NCBI GenBank assembly: GCA_013314735.1
Contig: JABUFD010000002.1
Location: forward strand, 744,001 to 808,000
Source: Anaerolineae bacterium
GTDB lineage: Bacteria; Chloroflexota; Anaerolineae; Anaerolineales; Anaerolineaceae
DNA length: 64,000 bases
Direction of reading: 5' to 3'
Shown here one piece after another: positions 17,826 through 27,041 of the stretch (positions within the stretch are counted from its first letter, which is position 1; each line of letters starts with the position of its first letter). The notes below the pieces were generated by a model. It had not been told where the DNA came from, did no database searches, and saw nothing but the letters and a program-made list of their open reading frames with translations. A program made the translations under genes and the position numbers.

Positions 17826-18524
17826 TTACGCCTCCGACAGGTTCTCCAGGCGCAGCCCATGGCCGCGAACGGTAACAATGAATTCATGCTGTGGGTCAAT
17901 TTCCGCCAGGCGTTCGCGCAGGCGGCGCACCAGCGCATCCAGGGCTTGTTCGCTGATCCCCAGCGCGTCATGCCCCCATACAGCGGTGATCAGTTCCGCG
18001 CGGGTGACAACCTCACCCGGGGCGCGGTAGAGCTGCTCCAACAGGCGGAACTGGTTGCCTGAGAGGGGCGGATCCAGCTCGATCTCGCGGATGAATACCC
18101 GCCGCGCACGCACATCCAGGCGCAGGATGCCCTGGGTTTCAAACATTGATTGCGGCTGGGAATAGCCTTTGGCGGCCTGCGAAAGGTCGCTCAAGTCCAG
18201 CGGCAGGGTTGCATCAGAGGCCAGGTAGACAAACCCCTGCACCATCGCAACCTGGATCATATCGCCATCCAGCAGGTAGATCGGTTCGCGGATGCGTTCG
18301 CCGTTGCGGTACGTGCCGTTTTTGCTGCCCAGGTCTTCCAGCAGGACACCCTGACGGTCCTGAACCAGGCGGGCGTGCTCGCGTGAAACTTCCCGGGTGG
18401 GGATGACAATATCACAAACCGGGTCACGCCCGATTAACAGGGAGCGGTGAATTTCCCAGCGGTCGCCGTTGAGCGGCCCGGCCTGGGCTATTAATAGTGG
18501 CTGTTCTGCACCCATTGCATTCAT
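17826..18524 (-). CDS. FHA-domain winged-helix transcription regulator
   Basis: A 232-residue regulator. Residues about 10-95 are an FHA domain with the phosphothreonine-binding signature (IGRDPVCDIVI, SREHARL, LEDLGSKNGTYRNGERI). Residues about 128-228 are an OmpR/PhoB-type winged helix (LSGNQFRLLEQLYRAPGEVVTRAELI, then VRRLRERL and VRGHGLRL). The start has AGGAG seven bases upstream. It is transcribed divergently from a Ser/Thr kinase gene 378 nt away, which suggests that the kinase's phosphothreonine controls DNA binding. This resembles EmbR in logic, but here FHA precedes the winged helix and no BTAD domain is present. Confidence 0.88.
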   Translation of the reverse strand: MNAMGAEQPLLIAQAGPLNGDRWEIHRSLLIGRDPVCDIVIPTREVSREHARLVQDRQGVLLEDLGSKNGTYRNGERIREPIYLLDGDMIQVAMVQGFVYLASDATLPLDLSDLSQAAKGYSQPQSMFETQGILRLDVRARRVFIREIELDPPLSGNQFRLLEQLYRAPGEVVTRAELITAVWGHDALGISEQALDALVRRLRERLAEIDPQHEFIVTVRGHGLRLENLSEA

Positions 18525-18902
18525 CTTTTTTCTCCTCTACACTCCATTCCATCTCCCTGAAACGAACCAGCCTGTGAATGGGAGGTTTCGCGGACAATCC
18601 GGGTGATGGATGATGCGGTGACGGTTGGAAACCCCACCGGATATTTTGTGTTTTTTTCTATCAAAGCTGCCCGTTTTCGGGTTTTTATGCCTCTTAAGTT
18701 ATAATCATAACAAAGAAAAATCGATTCGCCTATTGCACGAACTGCGCTCAACGGTTAATCCTTGCTCAGAAAACATACGTTTACCCTACCAAAACCTGAC
18801 GTATTCGGGCATAATAATAGGCCGCACTTGCATTCCGGCACAAATCCTCTGCTGTCCAACAGAGCTTACAGTTAATTATAACGTGATTGAGAAGAAGAAC
18901 AA
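18525..18902. promoter_or_regulatory. Divergent control region of the FHA regulator and the kinase
   Basis: No gene is supported in these 378 nt. TATAAT at 18700-18705 (+) and TATAAC at 18877-18882 (+, 20 nt before the kinase start) are candidate -10 boxes. The reverse of the first reads TATGAT for the FHA gene. No clear -35 or operator was recognised. Confidence 0.4.
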
Positions 18903-19928
18903 ATGCCCATCCCTCTGCCAACTGAAGAAGTCCTTCGCGGACGTTACAAAATCTGCCGCGTAATCGGCCAGGGCGGTGCGGGCTGCATTTACCTGGCGGA
19001 TGACCTGCGCCTGGAAGGCCGCCAGTGCGCGCTGAAAGAGGTGGAGCATGACCGGTCTCTTTCACCGGAACTGCTGCAGGAAGCGCGCGACCAGTTCATG
19101 CGCGAAGCCACTATCCTGGCGCGGCTCGACCATCCCAACCTGCCCAAGGTGTCGGATTACTTCTCGATTAAAACACGGGATTACCTGGTGATGGATTTTG
19201 TCCCCGGGAAAGACCTGCGCACCCTGATGCTGGAAGCGAAACAGAAAGACCATTTCCTGGATGAAGCCGAGGTGCTAAACTGGGCCAGTCAGCTGGGGGA
19301 TGCGATTTCGTACCTGCACCACCAGGAAACTCCCATCCTGCATCGTGATATCAAGCCCTCCAACCTGAAACTGACCCCCAGCGGACTGTTGAAGCTGGTG
19401 GATTTCGGGCTGGTGAAGGTGGCCGCGCCGGGTGAGGTGACGGTAACCATTGTGCAGGGACAGGGAACGGCCATTTACACCCCGCTGGAACAATACGGCG
19501 GTGACAACACTCACACCGATGTGCGCTCCGATATCTACGCCTTTGGCGCCACGCTGTACCACCTGTTGACCAACACCGCGCCGCCGGTGGCACGGGAACG
19601 CTTCCTCAACCCGGAACTGCTTAAGGCGCCTTCCGATATCAACCCGGCAATCAGTTTTCGCACCGAACAGGCGATCATGTGGGCACTCGCGATGCACCCC
19701 GATGAACGTCCGGAAACGATCGAGGTTTTCCTCGATTCCCTGCTGGGTTCCGCCCCGCTGGACAACCGCCCACGTACCGGTAGTTTGCAACGCCGCGGCG
19801 GACCGCATTCGATGAATTATTACGCCAGCGCCCTGCAGGAGTTATTCGGCAGCAAGGTGGAACGTACGCTGTGGGCGGTTGCCGGCGGCGCCATGCTCTT
19901 CAGCCTGCTGCTTACGATCTTCTTCTAG
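18903..19928 (+). CDS. Hanks-type Ser/Thr protein kinase, tail-anchored
   Basis: A 341-residue kinase. The glycine loop is IGQGGAGCIYLADD (about residues 21-34), the ATP lysine K45 in CALKEV, the catalytic loop HRDIKPSN with D149, then VDFGLVK. After the kinase domain (about 12-280) comes a basic linker and one C-terminal hydrophobic helix (WAVAGGAMLFSLLLTIFF) with almost nothing after it, so the protein is anchored by its tail and has no external sensor. Substrates probably include the neighbouring FHA regulator. A PP2C-like protein is encoded 1 kb downstream on the other strand. Confidence 0.92.
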   Translation: MPIPLPTEEVLRGRYKICRVIGQGGAGCIYLADDLRLEGRQCALKEVEHDRSLSPELLQEARDQFMREATILARLDHPNLPKVSDYFSIKTRDYLVMDFVPGKDLRTLMLEAKQKDHFLDEAEVLNWASQLGDAISYLHHQETPILHRDIKPSNLKLTPSGLLKLVDFGLVKVAAPGEVTVTIVQGQGTAIYTPLEQYGGDNTHTDVRSDIYAFGATLYHLLTNTAPPVARERFLNPELLKAPSDINPAISFRTEQAIMWALAMHPDERPETIEVFLDSLLGSAPLDNRPRTGSLQRRGGPHSMNYYASALQELFGSKVERTLWAVAGGAMLFSLLLTIFF

Positions 19929-19965
19929 CGCACAGGCTGCTTCCGCATCCCTGGTGGATGATTGG

Positions 19966-20892
19966 CTATGGCTGGTAGGTGTAGCTGTAAGCCTGGCTTT
20001 CCCCTTCCGCCCCAAGGGAACCATAGAGGGAAATGGCGGCCTGGCTGTAGCCGGTAATGTAGGCCGCAGCAATCCCCATGCCCTGCAGGCGGTACAGGCA
20101 TTCCTGGATCACGGCCCGGGCAAACCCGCGCCGGCGGAAAGCGCTGTGGGTGCAGACACGTTCAATATCGGCCTCGTTGTTATGGGCGTCAATCAGGGCT
20201 TCACAGCCCGCCACCATGCGCCCATCCGGCGCCATCACGCACAGGTCGGTGGGGGCGTGGTAGATCGGGCCGTGGATGCTGTGGTTGTAAAAGCGCAGCT
20301 GGTGCTGGATGGTGTCTTCACTGGGCTCCGGCTGCCCGGAAAACGCGTCAGCGCGCAAAATGCGCTGCGCGCGGTAGTCGGGATGGGTTTGCATATCGAC
20401 AATGGTGAAACCTTCCGCCAAAGGCAGACGTTCCGGCAGCGGTCGGGTGAGGTTAAAGCGGCGGGAGAAAAATGGCGCTGACGGCATAAATCCCGATTGT
20501 TCCAGGATGGCGGCTTCCCGCTGCTGCTGGTCGGTCAGCTCAATCGAGAGGGGGTCCGGGCGGTTGGCCCATTCGGTCATCACCCAGGCCAGGATCTCCT
20601 CAAATAAAAAGCGGTATCCCGGCAGGGTGAGGATGGCCACATCCGAACCACCGCCTTCAGAAACAACGCAGCCTGCCAGGCGTCCGAAACCATCAAACCA
20701 CAGGTGCGCGTTTTCCCCGCAGAAGTCAGGATAGGCTTGTTTGCCCTCATAAATGCCGTATTTCCAATCCACCAGGCGTCCGATGCTCCAGGTGGAATGG
20801 CTGCGCATCCAGGTGTTGTGGTCGGTGATCATACAGGCGAGAGCGTAAAAATCGCCCTGTGCTTCGTTATAATCGCGGTGGGTGGTTTTCAT
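19966..20892 (-). CDS. GNAT-family N-acetyltransferase
   Basis: A 308-residue protein. The C-terminal half carries the acetyl-CoA loop (THSAFRRRGFARAVIQECL, matching the R/Q-x-x-G-x-G/A pattern) and a following GIAAAYITGYSQAAISLYGSLGA segment typical of GNAT motif B. The N-terminal half (residues 1-140) looks like a decayed second GNAT domain, so this may be a tandem-GNAT enzyme. Acceptor unknown. It starts 23 nt after the PP2C-like gene and is probably co-transcribed with it. Confidence 0.8.
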   Translation of the reverse strand: MKTTHRDYNEAQGDFYALACMITDHNTWMRSHSTWSIGRLVDWKYGIYEGKQAYPDFCGENAHLWFDGFGRLAGCVVSEGGGSDVAILTLPGYRFLFEEILAWVMTEWANRPDPLSIELTDQQQREAAILEQSGFMPSAPFFSRRFNLTRPLPERLPLAEGFTIVDMQTHPDYRAQRILRADAFSGQPEPSEDTIQHQLRFYNHSIHGPIYHAPTDLCVMAPDGRMVAGCEALIDAHNNEADIERVCTHSAFRRRGFARAVIQECLYRLQGMGIAAAYITGYSQAAISLYGSLGAEGESQAYSYTYQP

Positions 20893-20915
20893 TCGATAGA
20901 CTCTCTTTCAATGGG

Positions 20916-23540
20916 TCAGCGCAGCTGGCCCAGGAAAATCTGATTTCCGTATGCCACCAGCACCCATTGCCTTTCCGTCACGGTAAAGGCAGTGACGGCT
21001 TCATTTGGAAGGCGTTCGCCTTCGCTGGCGTAAAAACGGAAGGATTTATTGAGCTTCATCTGAACACTGAACTGGTACAGGGTTTGCTGCTCCTGGTCCA
21101 TCAGGTAATAGGACGGTGGGTAATCGAGGGCGTGAATCCCAATCCAATCCACCGCTTCCACATCTATGGCCGCACCGGCGGTATCGATGGGATTGAGGTA
21201 GAAGCATTCGCGGTGGGCGGCATCGATGGCATTGACCACGCAGGTCATTACCTGGTCATCCGTCTGCACGAACGCCATCGTATCACTGTATACATCCATC
21301 GCCTTCACCTGTGATAGATCCAGCGGGGCATCTTGCGAGAAAAACAGGTAAGGTTCTGCATCCAGGAATTTCTGGTCCTCGCCGTAATATTCCCACACCG
21401 CACGCATACCGGAATCGAGCATGTAGAGCTTTTCGCGTTCCAGTACCATCCCGCTGATCTGCACCCAGCCGAAGATGGGGGTGGATAACTTTTGCGGACG
21501 GGGCGGGGCATCAATGGTGCAGTAGGTGATGCCGCCGGCGTTGTCAATGCCAAGCAGGTGGGCGCCGTATTCGTTCCCCGGCGGCAGCAGGGCGATATCG
21601 ATGATCGGGTTGGTACCACCGCCGCAATTGAAGCTGGTATCCAGCTGGAACACCGCATCCTCATAAATGAAGTGCAGTACCTGCCCGTTGCTGCTGTCGA
21701 GTGCGAACAGGTCATGGTCATTGCTGAGCAGGAGTTGGGTGAGGTTGATCTCCGGTTTCAGGCGGCTGCCGACGGAATCGAACAGGGGTACCCTCACCAC
21801 CCCGGCTGCGTCATCGAGGGCGGTGTTGATCTCTTCCCGCAAGGATTCCGATTGTTCGGTACGGCGGTATTTTTCGGCTTCATCCAGGTAGGCGGCGGCG
21901 TTGAGCAATTTTTCTTTGCGCAGCGCGCTGTCGCGTTCCGTCATCGCCTGGTAGGTAATGGCATGGGCCTGGTCATAATAGGCGGTGTAGCGTTCCATAA
22001 TGCCGCGCTGGAAAAAGACGGTCCCTGCCACTGCTGCGACAATTAACGGCACGGCGATGGCAATGAACAACAGCACCCGCGGTGGCATGGGCAGTTTCAC
22101 GCGTTCTTTTTCTTCATCGGTTTGCTCAACCTGTGCCGGCGGGGTTGTTGGCTCAGCGGCTGCATCTTCCTTGCTGACCACCACCACCCCCTCGTTGGGA
22201 TCAATCTTGCGCAGTTTTAACCAGGCGGCGGCAAAGCGGCGCTTGAGTGCATCCACATTGGGCAGCGGCAGGCGTTCCAGCAGCGAGGGGCGCGGCTCAC
22301 GCGGGGCAACAGGCGCTTCGGCCGCTGGCTTCGCCTCTGCATCCGCATCAGGCAGGGCAGGCAGCACCCGTCGGGCTGGTTTGCGGCCGACATACACAGC
22401 CCCGGTTATGGCACCTTCCATCACCGGCTTGGGGACTTGTCCCCGGTTCCAGGGTTGTTCCACGGGAGCGTCAGCCGCGCCAGTGGAGGGTGTTTGATCT
22501 GTTGGTAGTGCTGTTGTTACCGGCTGTCCATCAACCGCGGGAGAAGGGGTTTCCTGCCGCAGTTCACGCGATGCCCGCCGCGCGGCAGCCGCCTGTGCGC
22601 GGGTTTCGACAGCGGCGGGTGGGGATTGACTGTCATCAGGTTTTGCGGCGGCAACTGCTGGTTTAACCTGTGCGGGGGTACTTTGTAAAACATTGATCGG
22701 CGCTGAAGCCTGGGCTTCGGCGGTGCGGTCGGCACTGGCCAGTTTCATGCGGTGAAACTCACCTTTGTCCCCCGCCTGGATTTGCAGCACCAGTGATTCA
22801 AAATCACCGGTGGTATTGCTTAACAGGCGGCGGCGCACGCTTTGCAGCGAGGGGCGCTTTTCAAAGGTGAGCGTCTGCCGGTTCCAACCCTGGGCCGGGG
22901 CAGGGGAAAACAGCAGCACATCCCCCAGGCGGGGGCGCGATTGGAAGAATTGCGGCTGCACCTGGTCGACATAGCCCAGCACCTGGGCATGGCTGGCGGT
23001 ATTGAAAAACGGGGTCATCCCATTTTCTTGCAGCAAAAAGGTGTACACAGCCCCGGCATGTCCGAAGTAGAAATCTTCACCGCGCAGCACAGCCATATTG
23101 AGCTTGGCACCCACCCGGCTGTCTTTTCCGCGTTCGAGGAAGCGCGCATTGAGCGCGTTGGCACACTCCCGCAGGCCGGCAGTGATCGAACCGCGCGCGT
23201 TGAAATAGATCCGCGCCGCTTCTTTGAGCCACTGCACCAGCTCCTCGCGCGGCAGGCGTTCCTGGCCGATGACCACGGTGAGCCACAGGAGCAACCGGTC
23301 CGCCTTACGGGCGCGCTGGCAGCGTTTGGGTGCGGCAGTGGTAAACAGCCCGTCCAACTGGTTGTTTTCCAACCCACCGGTACGCGCGATGGGCAACAAA
23401 TACAATTCAAAGCGTTGATTGGATGTACCGGATGTATCCACCTTGAGAAAGCCCTTATACCATGACTGGAACCACTTATTGTGACCCGGAGATGGTCTGG
23501 ACGCAGCCAGGCCGTGCTTCGGGTCATCCTCCAGTTTCAT
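20916..23540 (-). CDS. PP2C-like domain, transmembrane helix and beta-propeller-like external domain
   Basis: An 874-residue protein. Residues about 25-260 resemble the PPM/PP2C fold (LDGLFTTAAPKR, RGEDFYFGHAGAVYTFLL, RPRLGDVLLFSPAP) but the usual DGxGG metal aspartates are not seen, so it may bind rather than remove phosphate. Residues 270-485 are a Pro/Ala-rich linker, followed by one membrane helix (about 487-510, RVLLFIAIAVPLIVAAVAGTVFF), a helical stalk (YDQAHAITYQAMTERD) and a C-terminal part made of repeated strands (LLSNDHDLFALD, LLGIDNAGGITY, LYMLDSGMRAVWEY) like a beta-propeller. A minus-strand TTTATA/TATACT box abuts the start codon. It may sense wall or matrix state and act opposite the kinase. 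Confidence 0.72.
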   Translation of the reverse strand: MKLEDDPKHGLAASRPSPGHNKWFQSWYKGFLKVDTSGTSNQRFELYLLPIARTGGLENNQLDGLFTTAAPKRCQRARKADRLLLWLTVVIGQERLPREELVQWLKEAARIYFNARGSITAGLRECANALNARFLERGKDSRVGAKLNMAVLRGEDFYFGHAGAVYTFLLQENGMTPFFNTASHAQVLGYVDQVQPQFFQSRPRLGDVLLFSPAPAQGWNRQTLTFEKRPSLQSVRRRLLSNTTGDFESLVLQIQAGDKGEFHRMKLASADRTAEAQASAPINVLQSTPAQVKPAVAAAKPDDSQSPPAAVETRAQAAAARRASRELRQETPSPAVDGQPVTTALPTDQTPSTGAADAPVEQPWNRGQVPKPVMEGAITGAVYVGRKPARRVLPALPDADAEAKPAAEAPVAPREPRPSLLERLPLPNVDALKRRFAAAWLKLRKIDPNEGVVVVSKEDAAAEPTTPPAQVEQTDEEKERVKLPMPPRVLLFIAIAVPLIVAAVAGTVFFQRGIMERYTAYYDQAHAITYQAMTERDSALRKEKLLNAAAYLDEAEKYRRTEQSESLREEINTALDDAAGVVRVPLFDSVGSRLKPEINLTQLLLSNDHDLFALDSSNGQVLHFIYEDAVFQLDTSFNCGGGTNPIIDIALLPPGNEYGAHLLGIDNAGGITYCTIDAPPRPQKLSTPIFGWVQISGMVLEREKLYMLDSGMRAVWEYYGEDQKFLDAEPYLFFSQDAPLDLSQVKAMDVYSDTMAFVQTDDQVMTCVVNAIDAAHRECFYLNPIDTAGAAIDVEAVDWIGIHALDYPPSYYLMDQEQQTLYQFSVQMKLNKSFRFYASEGERLPNEAVTAFTVTERQWVLVAYGNQIFLGQLR

Positions 23541-23619
23541 TGTAGTATAAAAGGGGAGAATTACAAGGGCGCACGGCGATCAAGGACGAAGGCCTGCATG
23601 CCTTTGTTGTATTATCCGC

Positions 23620-23625
23620 TATAAT
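23620..23625 (+). promoter_or_regulatory. -10 box (TATAAT) of the fucosidase gene
   Basis: CTATAATTTATTTTAAT lies 43 nt before the start codon in an AT-rich patch. No -35 box is clear at 16-18 nt. Confidence 0.5.
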
Positions 23626-23668
23626 TTATTTTAATCCGCTCCAATCCTGCCAGCGAAAGGATGTTGCC

Positions 23669-25138
23669 ATGTACCTTCCGGATAAAAAATCGCTTGCCGC
23701 CCACCCGGTGCCTGAATGGTTCCATGATGCCAAGTTGGGCATTTTCATCCATTGGGGGTTGTATTCGATTCCCGCTTTCGCGGTGACGGAGTACGGAGAC
23801 ATCACCCGGACGATGCAGCGCGGGTTCGAGTTTCATTTCACCAACAACCCCTATGCTGAATGGTACCTGAACTCGCTGCGTATTACGGGCAGCCCCACCC
23901 AGGCGTTTCACCACGCGCAGTATGGGGATTGCCCCTACATGGATTTCGCGCAAGATTTCAACACCTCACTGGTGCATTGGCAACCGCAGGTGTGGGCTTC
24001 ATTGTTCCGTCGGGCTGGCGCGCGGTACGCGGTGCTGACCACCAAGCACCATGACGGTTTCCTTCTCTATCCATCCGAGCATCCCAATCCAATCCAGCCA
24101 GATTACCATGCCGTCCGCGATATTCCCGGTGAGTTAAAAGATGCCCTGTCGCAGCAGGGCATGCGCTTTGGCACCTACTATTCCGGCGCCCTGGACTGGA
24201 CCTTTACGCAGGAGGCGATCACGGATGTGGTGGGGCTGTTGGTGAACGGACCGGCCAGTACGGCGTATGGGGCTTATGTGGATGCGCATTTCCGCGAATT
24301 GGTGCGGCGCTACCAGCCTGATGTGTTGTGGAATGACATCGGTTATCCCCCGATGGGCCACCCGCTGGCAGTGATTGCCGACTATTACAACCAGAATCCG
24401 CAGGGGGTGGTCAATGACCGCTGGAGTGTGAGTGGAAAACAGATGCGCGGCCTGGTGCAATGGAAGCCGGTTCGCCGCCTGATCAACCGCATGGCGATGA
24501 AGATGATCCTGCAAGGCAAAAGTGCCGCCGGCAGCAGCCATTCGGATTTCCGCACCCCGGAATACCAGCAAATGGCGGAAGCCACTCCGGACAAATGGGA
24601 AGCCTGCCAGGGGCTGGGGTATTCCTTTGGATACAACCGCATGGATACGGCCGATACCTATCTTTCCAGCGAAGCCCTGATCCACCTGCTGGTGGAGGTT
24701 GTCAGCAAGAACGGCAACCTGCTGATCAATGTGGGGCCGGATGGGCAGGGACAGATCCCACCTGTACAGCAGGAACGCCTGCTGGCGCTGGGCGCGTGGC
24801 TGGAAATCAACGGTGAAGCGATATACGGCACACGCCCCTGGCTGAAGGCCGAGGCCACTGATCCGCAAGGCATACCGCTGCGCTTTACGCGCAAGGGGGA
24901 TGCCCTGTACGCCATCCCGCTGGAGCGCATGCCGCGCGAGCTGGTGCTGCCCGGGATGTGCCTGGCGGGGCCGGTGACGGCAGTACGCCTGGCAGATGGC
25001 GCGCCGCTGCAGGCTGAAAATACACCAACCGGCCTGCGCCTGTCAGCTGCAGCCGCCTGCGACGCCACCGCCCCGGCGATCCGGCTGGAACCGGCGCGCG
25101 CAGTGCAATTAACCGATGCGCGGGGAGCAGTACCATGA
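23669..25138 (+). CDS. GH29 alpha-L-fucosidase
   Basis: A 489-residue glycoside hydrolase removing alpha-linked L-fucose. The N-terminal block EWFHDAKLGIFIHWGLYSIPA (residues 12-32) is the GH29 hallmark. TTKHHDGFLLYPS, then YQPDVLWNDIGYP near residue 218, which carries the catalytic nucleophile aspartate, and GNLLINVGPDGQG follow in the usual order. The start has GAAAGGATG upstream. No signal peptide is visible, so it acts inside the cell unless exported otherwise. Its stop overlaps the next gene by four bases (ATGA). With the sulfatase at 4.5 kb it suggests use of sulfated fucose-containing glycans. Confidence 0.92.
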   Translation: MYLPDKKSLAAHPVPEWFHDAKLGIFIHWGLYSIPAFAVTEYGDITRTMQRGFEFHFTNNPYAEWYLNSLRITGSPTQAFHHAQYGDCPYMDFAQDFNTSLVHWQPQVWASLFRRAGARYAVLTTKHHDGFLLYPSEHPNPIQPDYHAVRDIPGELKDALSQQGMRFGTYYSGALDWTFTQEAITDVVGLLVNGPASTAYGAYVDAHFRELVRRYQPDVLWNDIGYPPMGHPLAVIADYYNQNPQGVVNDRWSVSGKQMRGLVQWKPVRRLINRMAMKMILQGKSAAGSSHSDFRTPEYQQMAEATPDKWEACQGLGYSFGYNRMDTADTYLSSEALIHLLVEVVSKNGNLLINVGPDGQGQIPPVQQERLLALGAWLEINGEAIYGTRPWLKAEATDPQGIPLRFTRKGDALYAIPLERMPRELVLPGMCLAGPVTAVRLADGAPLQAENTPTGLRLSAAAACDATAPAIRLEPARAVQLTDARGAVP

Positions 25139-26073
25139 GCCAGTTGCCGGATGTCCCGCACGAAGTGAGCGGGCTGCTGAAGTTGATTGACAGCAACCCG
25201 CGCGATGCCGCCTCGTGGCAGGCACTGGGTGACCAGCTTTCAGCCATGGGCAACCACCGCCAGGCGGCCGCGTGCTATGAACGGGCGCTGTCCTTTAAAC
25301 CCACCGATGCGCAGGCACAGGCTTTGTACCAGGCTGCGCAGCGGGAACGCGAACAGGAAACCGATCTCCATACGGTGCCGGTGAACCTCAAGCCCCTGCT
25401 GGGGTTTCAATTGCCGCTGTGGTTCCAGGTGTTCCTGGCGCTGTATAGCTTTGTCGCCACCCTGTTCCTGGCCCTTGCCAACCAGTGGCAGCCCACTGAA
25501 CTGGTGTGGGGCTTCTGGATTTCCAGCCTGGTGACGGGTTACGCCATGCTGCTGACCAGTATTGTGGGCTCGTTCTTCCAACCGGAAAGCGGTCCGCAGA
25601 ACCTGGGCGCGCAGATGTTCACGGCCTTTCCGCTGTTCAAGGTGCTTGGCGCGTTGTTCATGCTGGTGTTTTTCAGTATCCATTTCGGCTTCTTCCACCT
25701 GGTGATCGGGATTTTCCTGGGGTTCTTCTTTCCCCTGGCGCGGGAAGGTATGATGATGGACAACCCCTTCAGCGCCATGCAGGAGACCTTCTGGCTTGCC
25801 CTGCGCCAGTTCTGGCCGATCATCGCGTTGAGCTTCCTGACGCAGATTCGCGCCTTCCGCCATGCCTGGTACACCCCGGTTGGCAAGGCGATGGGGATGC
25901 CGTACGGGAATGTGGTGCGCATGCATCTCAGCATCTTTGCCTTTGCCTTCCTTTCGATGCTGGCCGGCCCGCAGGTGCTGATCTACGTGGTGCTGTTCTT
26001 CTACTTCTTCCCCTGGGGCCAGGTGCTGGGGTTCCTGTTCGGGAAGCGCAAAGTGTTACCCATTACTGAATGA
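25135..26073 (+). CDS. TPR-containing polytopic membrane protein
   Basis: A 312-residue protein. Residues about 15-70 form a TPR-like pair (NPRDAASWQALGDQLSAMG, HRQAAACYERALSFKPTDAQA). From residue 90 on there are about six hydrophobic segments, including a Phe-rich pair (LFMLVFFSIHFGFFHLVIGI) and a final YVVLFFYFFPWG. The membrane half recalls DUF6498-type proteins, from memory only. It overlaps the fucosidase stop codon, so the two are coupled, yet no functional link to fucose is evident. It converges on the restriction gene with 17 nt between. Confidence 0.65.
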   Translation: MSQLPDVPHEVSGLLKLIDSNPRDAASWQALGDQLSAMGNHRQAAACYERALSFKPTDAQAQALYQAAQREREQETDLHTVPVNLKPLLGFQLPLWFQVFLALYSFVATLFLALANQWQPTELVWGFWISSLVTGYAMLLTSIVGSFFQPESGPQNLGAQMFTAFPLFKVLGALFMLVFFSIHFGFFHLVIGIFLGFFFPLAREGMMMDNPFSAMQETFWLALRQFWPIIALSFLTQIRAFRHAWYTPVGKAMGMPYGNVVRMHLSIFAFAFLSMLAGPQVLIYVVLFFYFFPWGQVLGFLFGKRKVLPITE

Positions 26074-26090
26074 AATGATTTGCTTTGGGA

Positions 26091-27041
26091 TCAATGATGA
26101 GGCCCCAGGAATTTATCACCATTAAAATGAATCAGATGTGTAGGTGAATCCGCAAGCCATACTTCTGTTTCCCATGATATTTGCGAGAGATACCGGCTCA
26201 TTGTTGCTCGATCTAGAAAAGCAGTCACAAACACAAGGTCAGCCGTTGCTTTCGCGAATAAATGATTAAGTTCTTCGTGCCTTTTCGAGTCCACCGGCCC
26301 ATGACTGGTTACAGATTCCACCAGCACGAGCCAATTTCGGTGAGGATCATACAGAATTACATCAGGCATTTTCCCATGCAGATTAACTTTGACACCCAAA
26401 CCGATTAGTAAATTTTCGTCATAGAATGCCCATTTATCACCAGTATCGCCAATGTGTATCACGATACTATCAGGAAGGAATCGTGGCGCAAATTCTTCAA
26501 CGATTGCTTTGATCAAAATATTATGTTTTCCGGGTGTTAGCAAAACCTGTTGGTTTTGCGATGTCTTCACCGGTATTTTGTTTGCTTTCCGTCTCTTGGC
26601 ATAGCGGTCAATTAACTTTTCGCGTTTTTCAAAATAAACCGCGAGTTTCTGTGCCCATTTTTCCGAGGCATAAGATTGCAACAAATCGAAAGTTTCTTTT
26701 TCTATTTGGTAAACAAAATGTGGGCTGTTTGTTGCTCTTTCAGGATCATCTGGATTTACGATGGCGATCCCGGCATCAACAAATTGGTGCATCGTAAAAC
26801 GGCGGATGGTTTCTCTTGAGTTTGGAGCATATTTCTTAGAGTAATATTGCTCAATCCATTCCATGATCGGAGTGATACCAATGAGTGGTCTTTCTATTTG
26901 GCTCCAGGTTTTTTCTGGTGTTAAATTGACTAAAGCCAGCAAAGAAAGGGCTGACCGCTCATTTTGTTGTGCATTTGGCAAGCCAAGTAATTTGATGAGT
27001 GTTAGAGCTTCTTGTAAATGGTTGTTATCTATTATTGTCAT
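26091..27041 (-). CDS. Type II restriction endonuclease, BsuBI/PstI family
   Basis: A 316-residue enzyme. The C-terminal half matches the BsuBI_PstI_RE family: VIHIGDTGDKWAFYDENLL, then HGKMPDVILYDPHRNWLVLVE with the PD and E of the nuclease core, SVTSHGPVDSKRHEEL, and DLVFVTAFLDR. The N-terminal helical half with the helix-turn-helix-like ETIRRFTMHQFVDAG is also typical. Known members cut CTGCAG, but specificity here is unproven. The ATG overlaps the methyltransferase stop (ATGA), so the nuclease is translated after the methylase. The gene is clearly AT-richer than its surroundings, a sign of transfer. Confidence 0.9.
   Translation of the reverse strand: MTIIDNNHLQEALTLIKLLGLPNAQQNERSALSLLALVNLTPEKTWSQIERPLIGITPIMEWIEQYYSKKYAPNSRETIRRFTMHQFVDAGIAIVNPDDPERATNSPHFVYQIEKETFDLLQSYASEKWAQKLAVYFEKREKLIDRYAKRRKANKIPVKTSQNQQVLLTPGKHNILIKAIVEEFAPRFLPDSIVIHIGDTGDKWAFYDENLLIGLGVKVNLHGKMPDVILYDPHRNWLVLVESVTSHGPVDSKRHEELNHLFAKATADLVFVTAFLDRATMSRYLSQISWETEVWLADSPTHLIHFNGDKFLGPHH

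Noticed and set aside
17597-17971. A longer GGDEF protein with 125 extra N-terminal residues
   Set aside because: The extension overlaps the FHA gene and its terminator and is Trp/Arg/Cys-rich shadow sequence.
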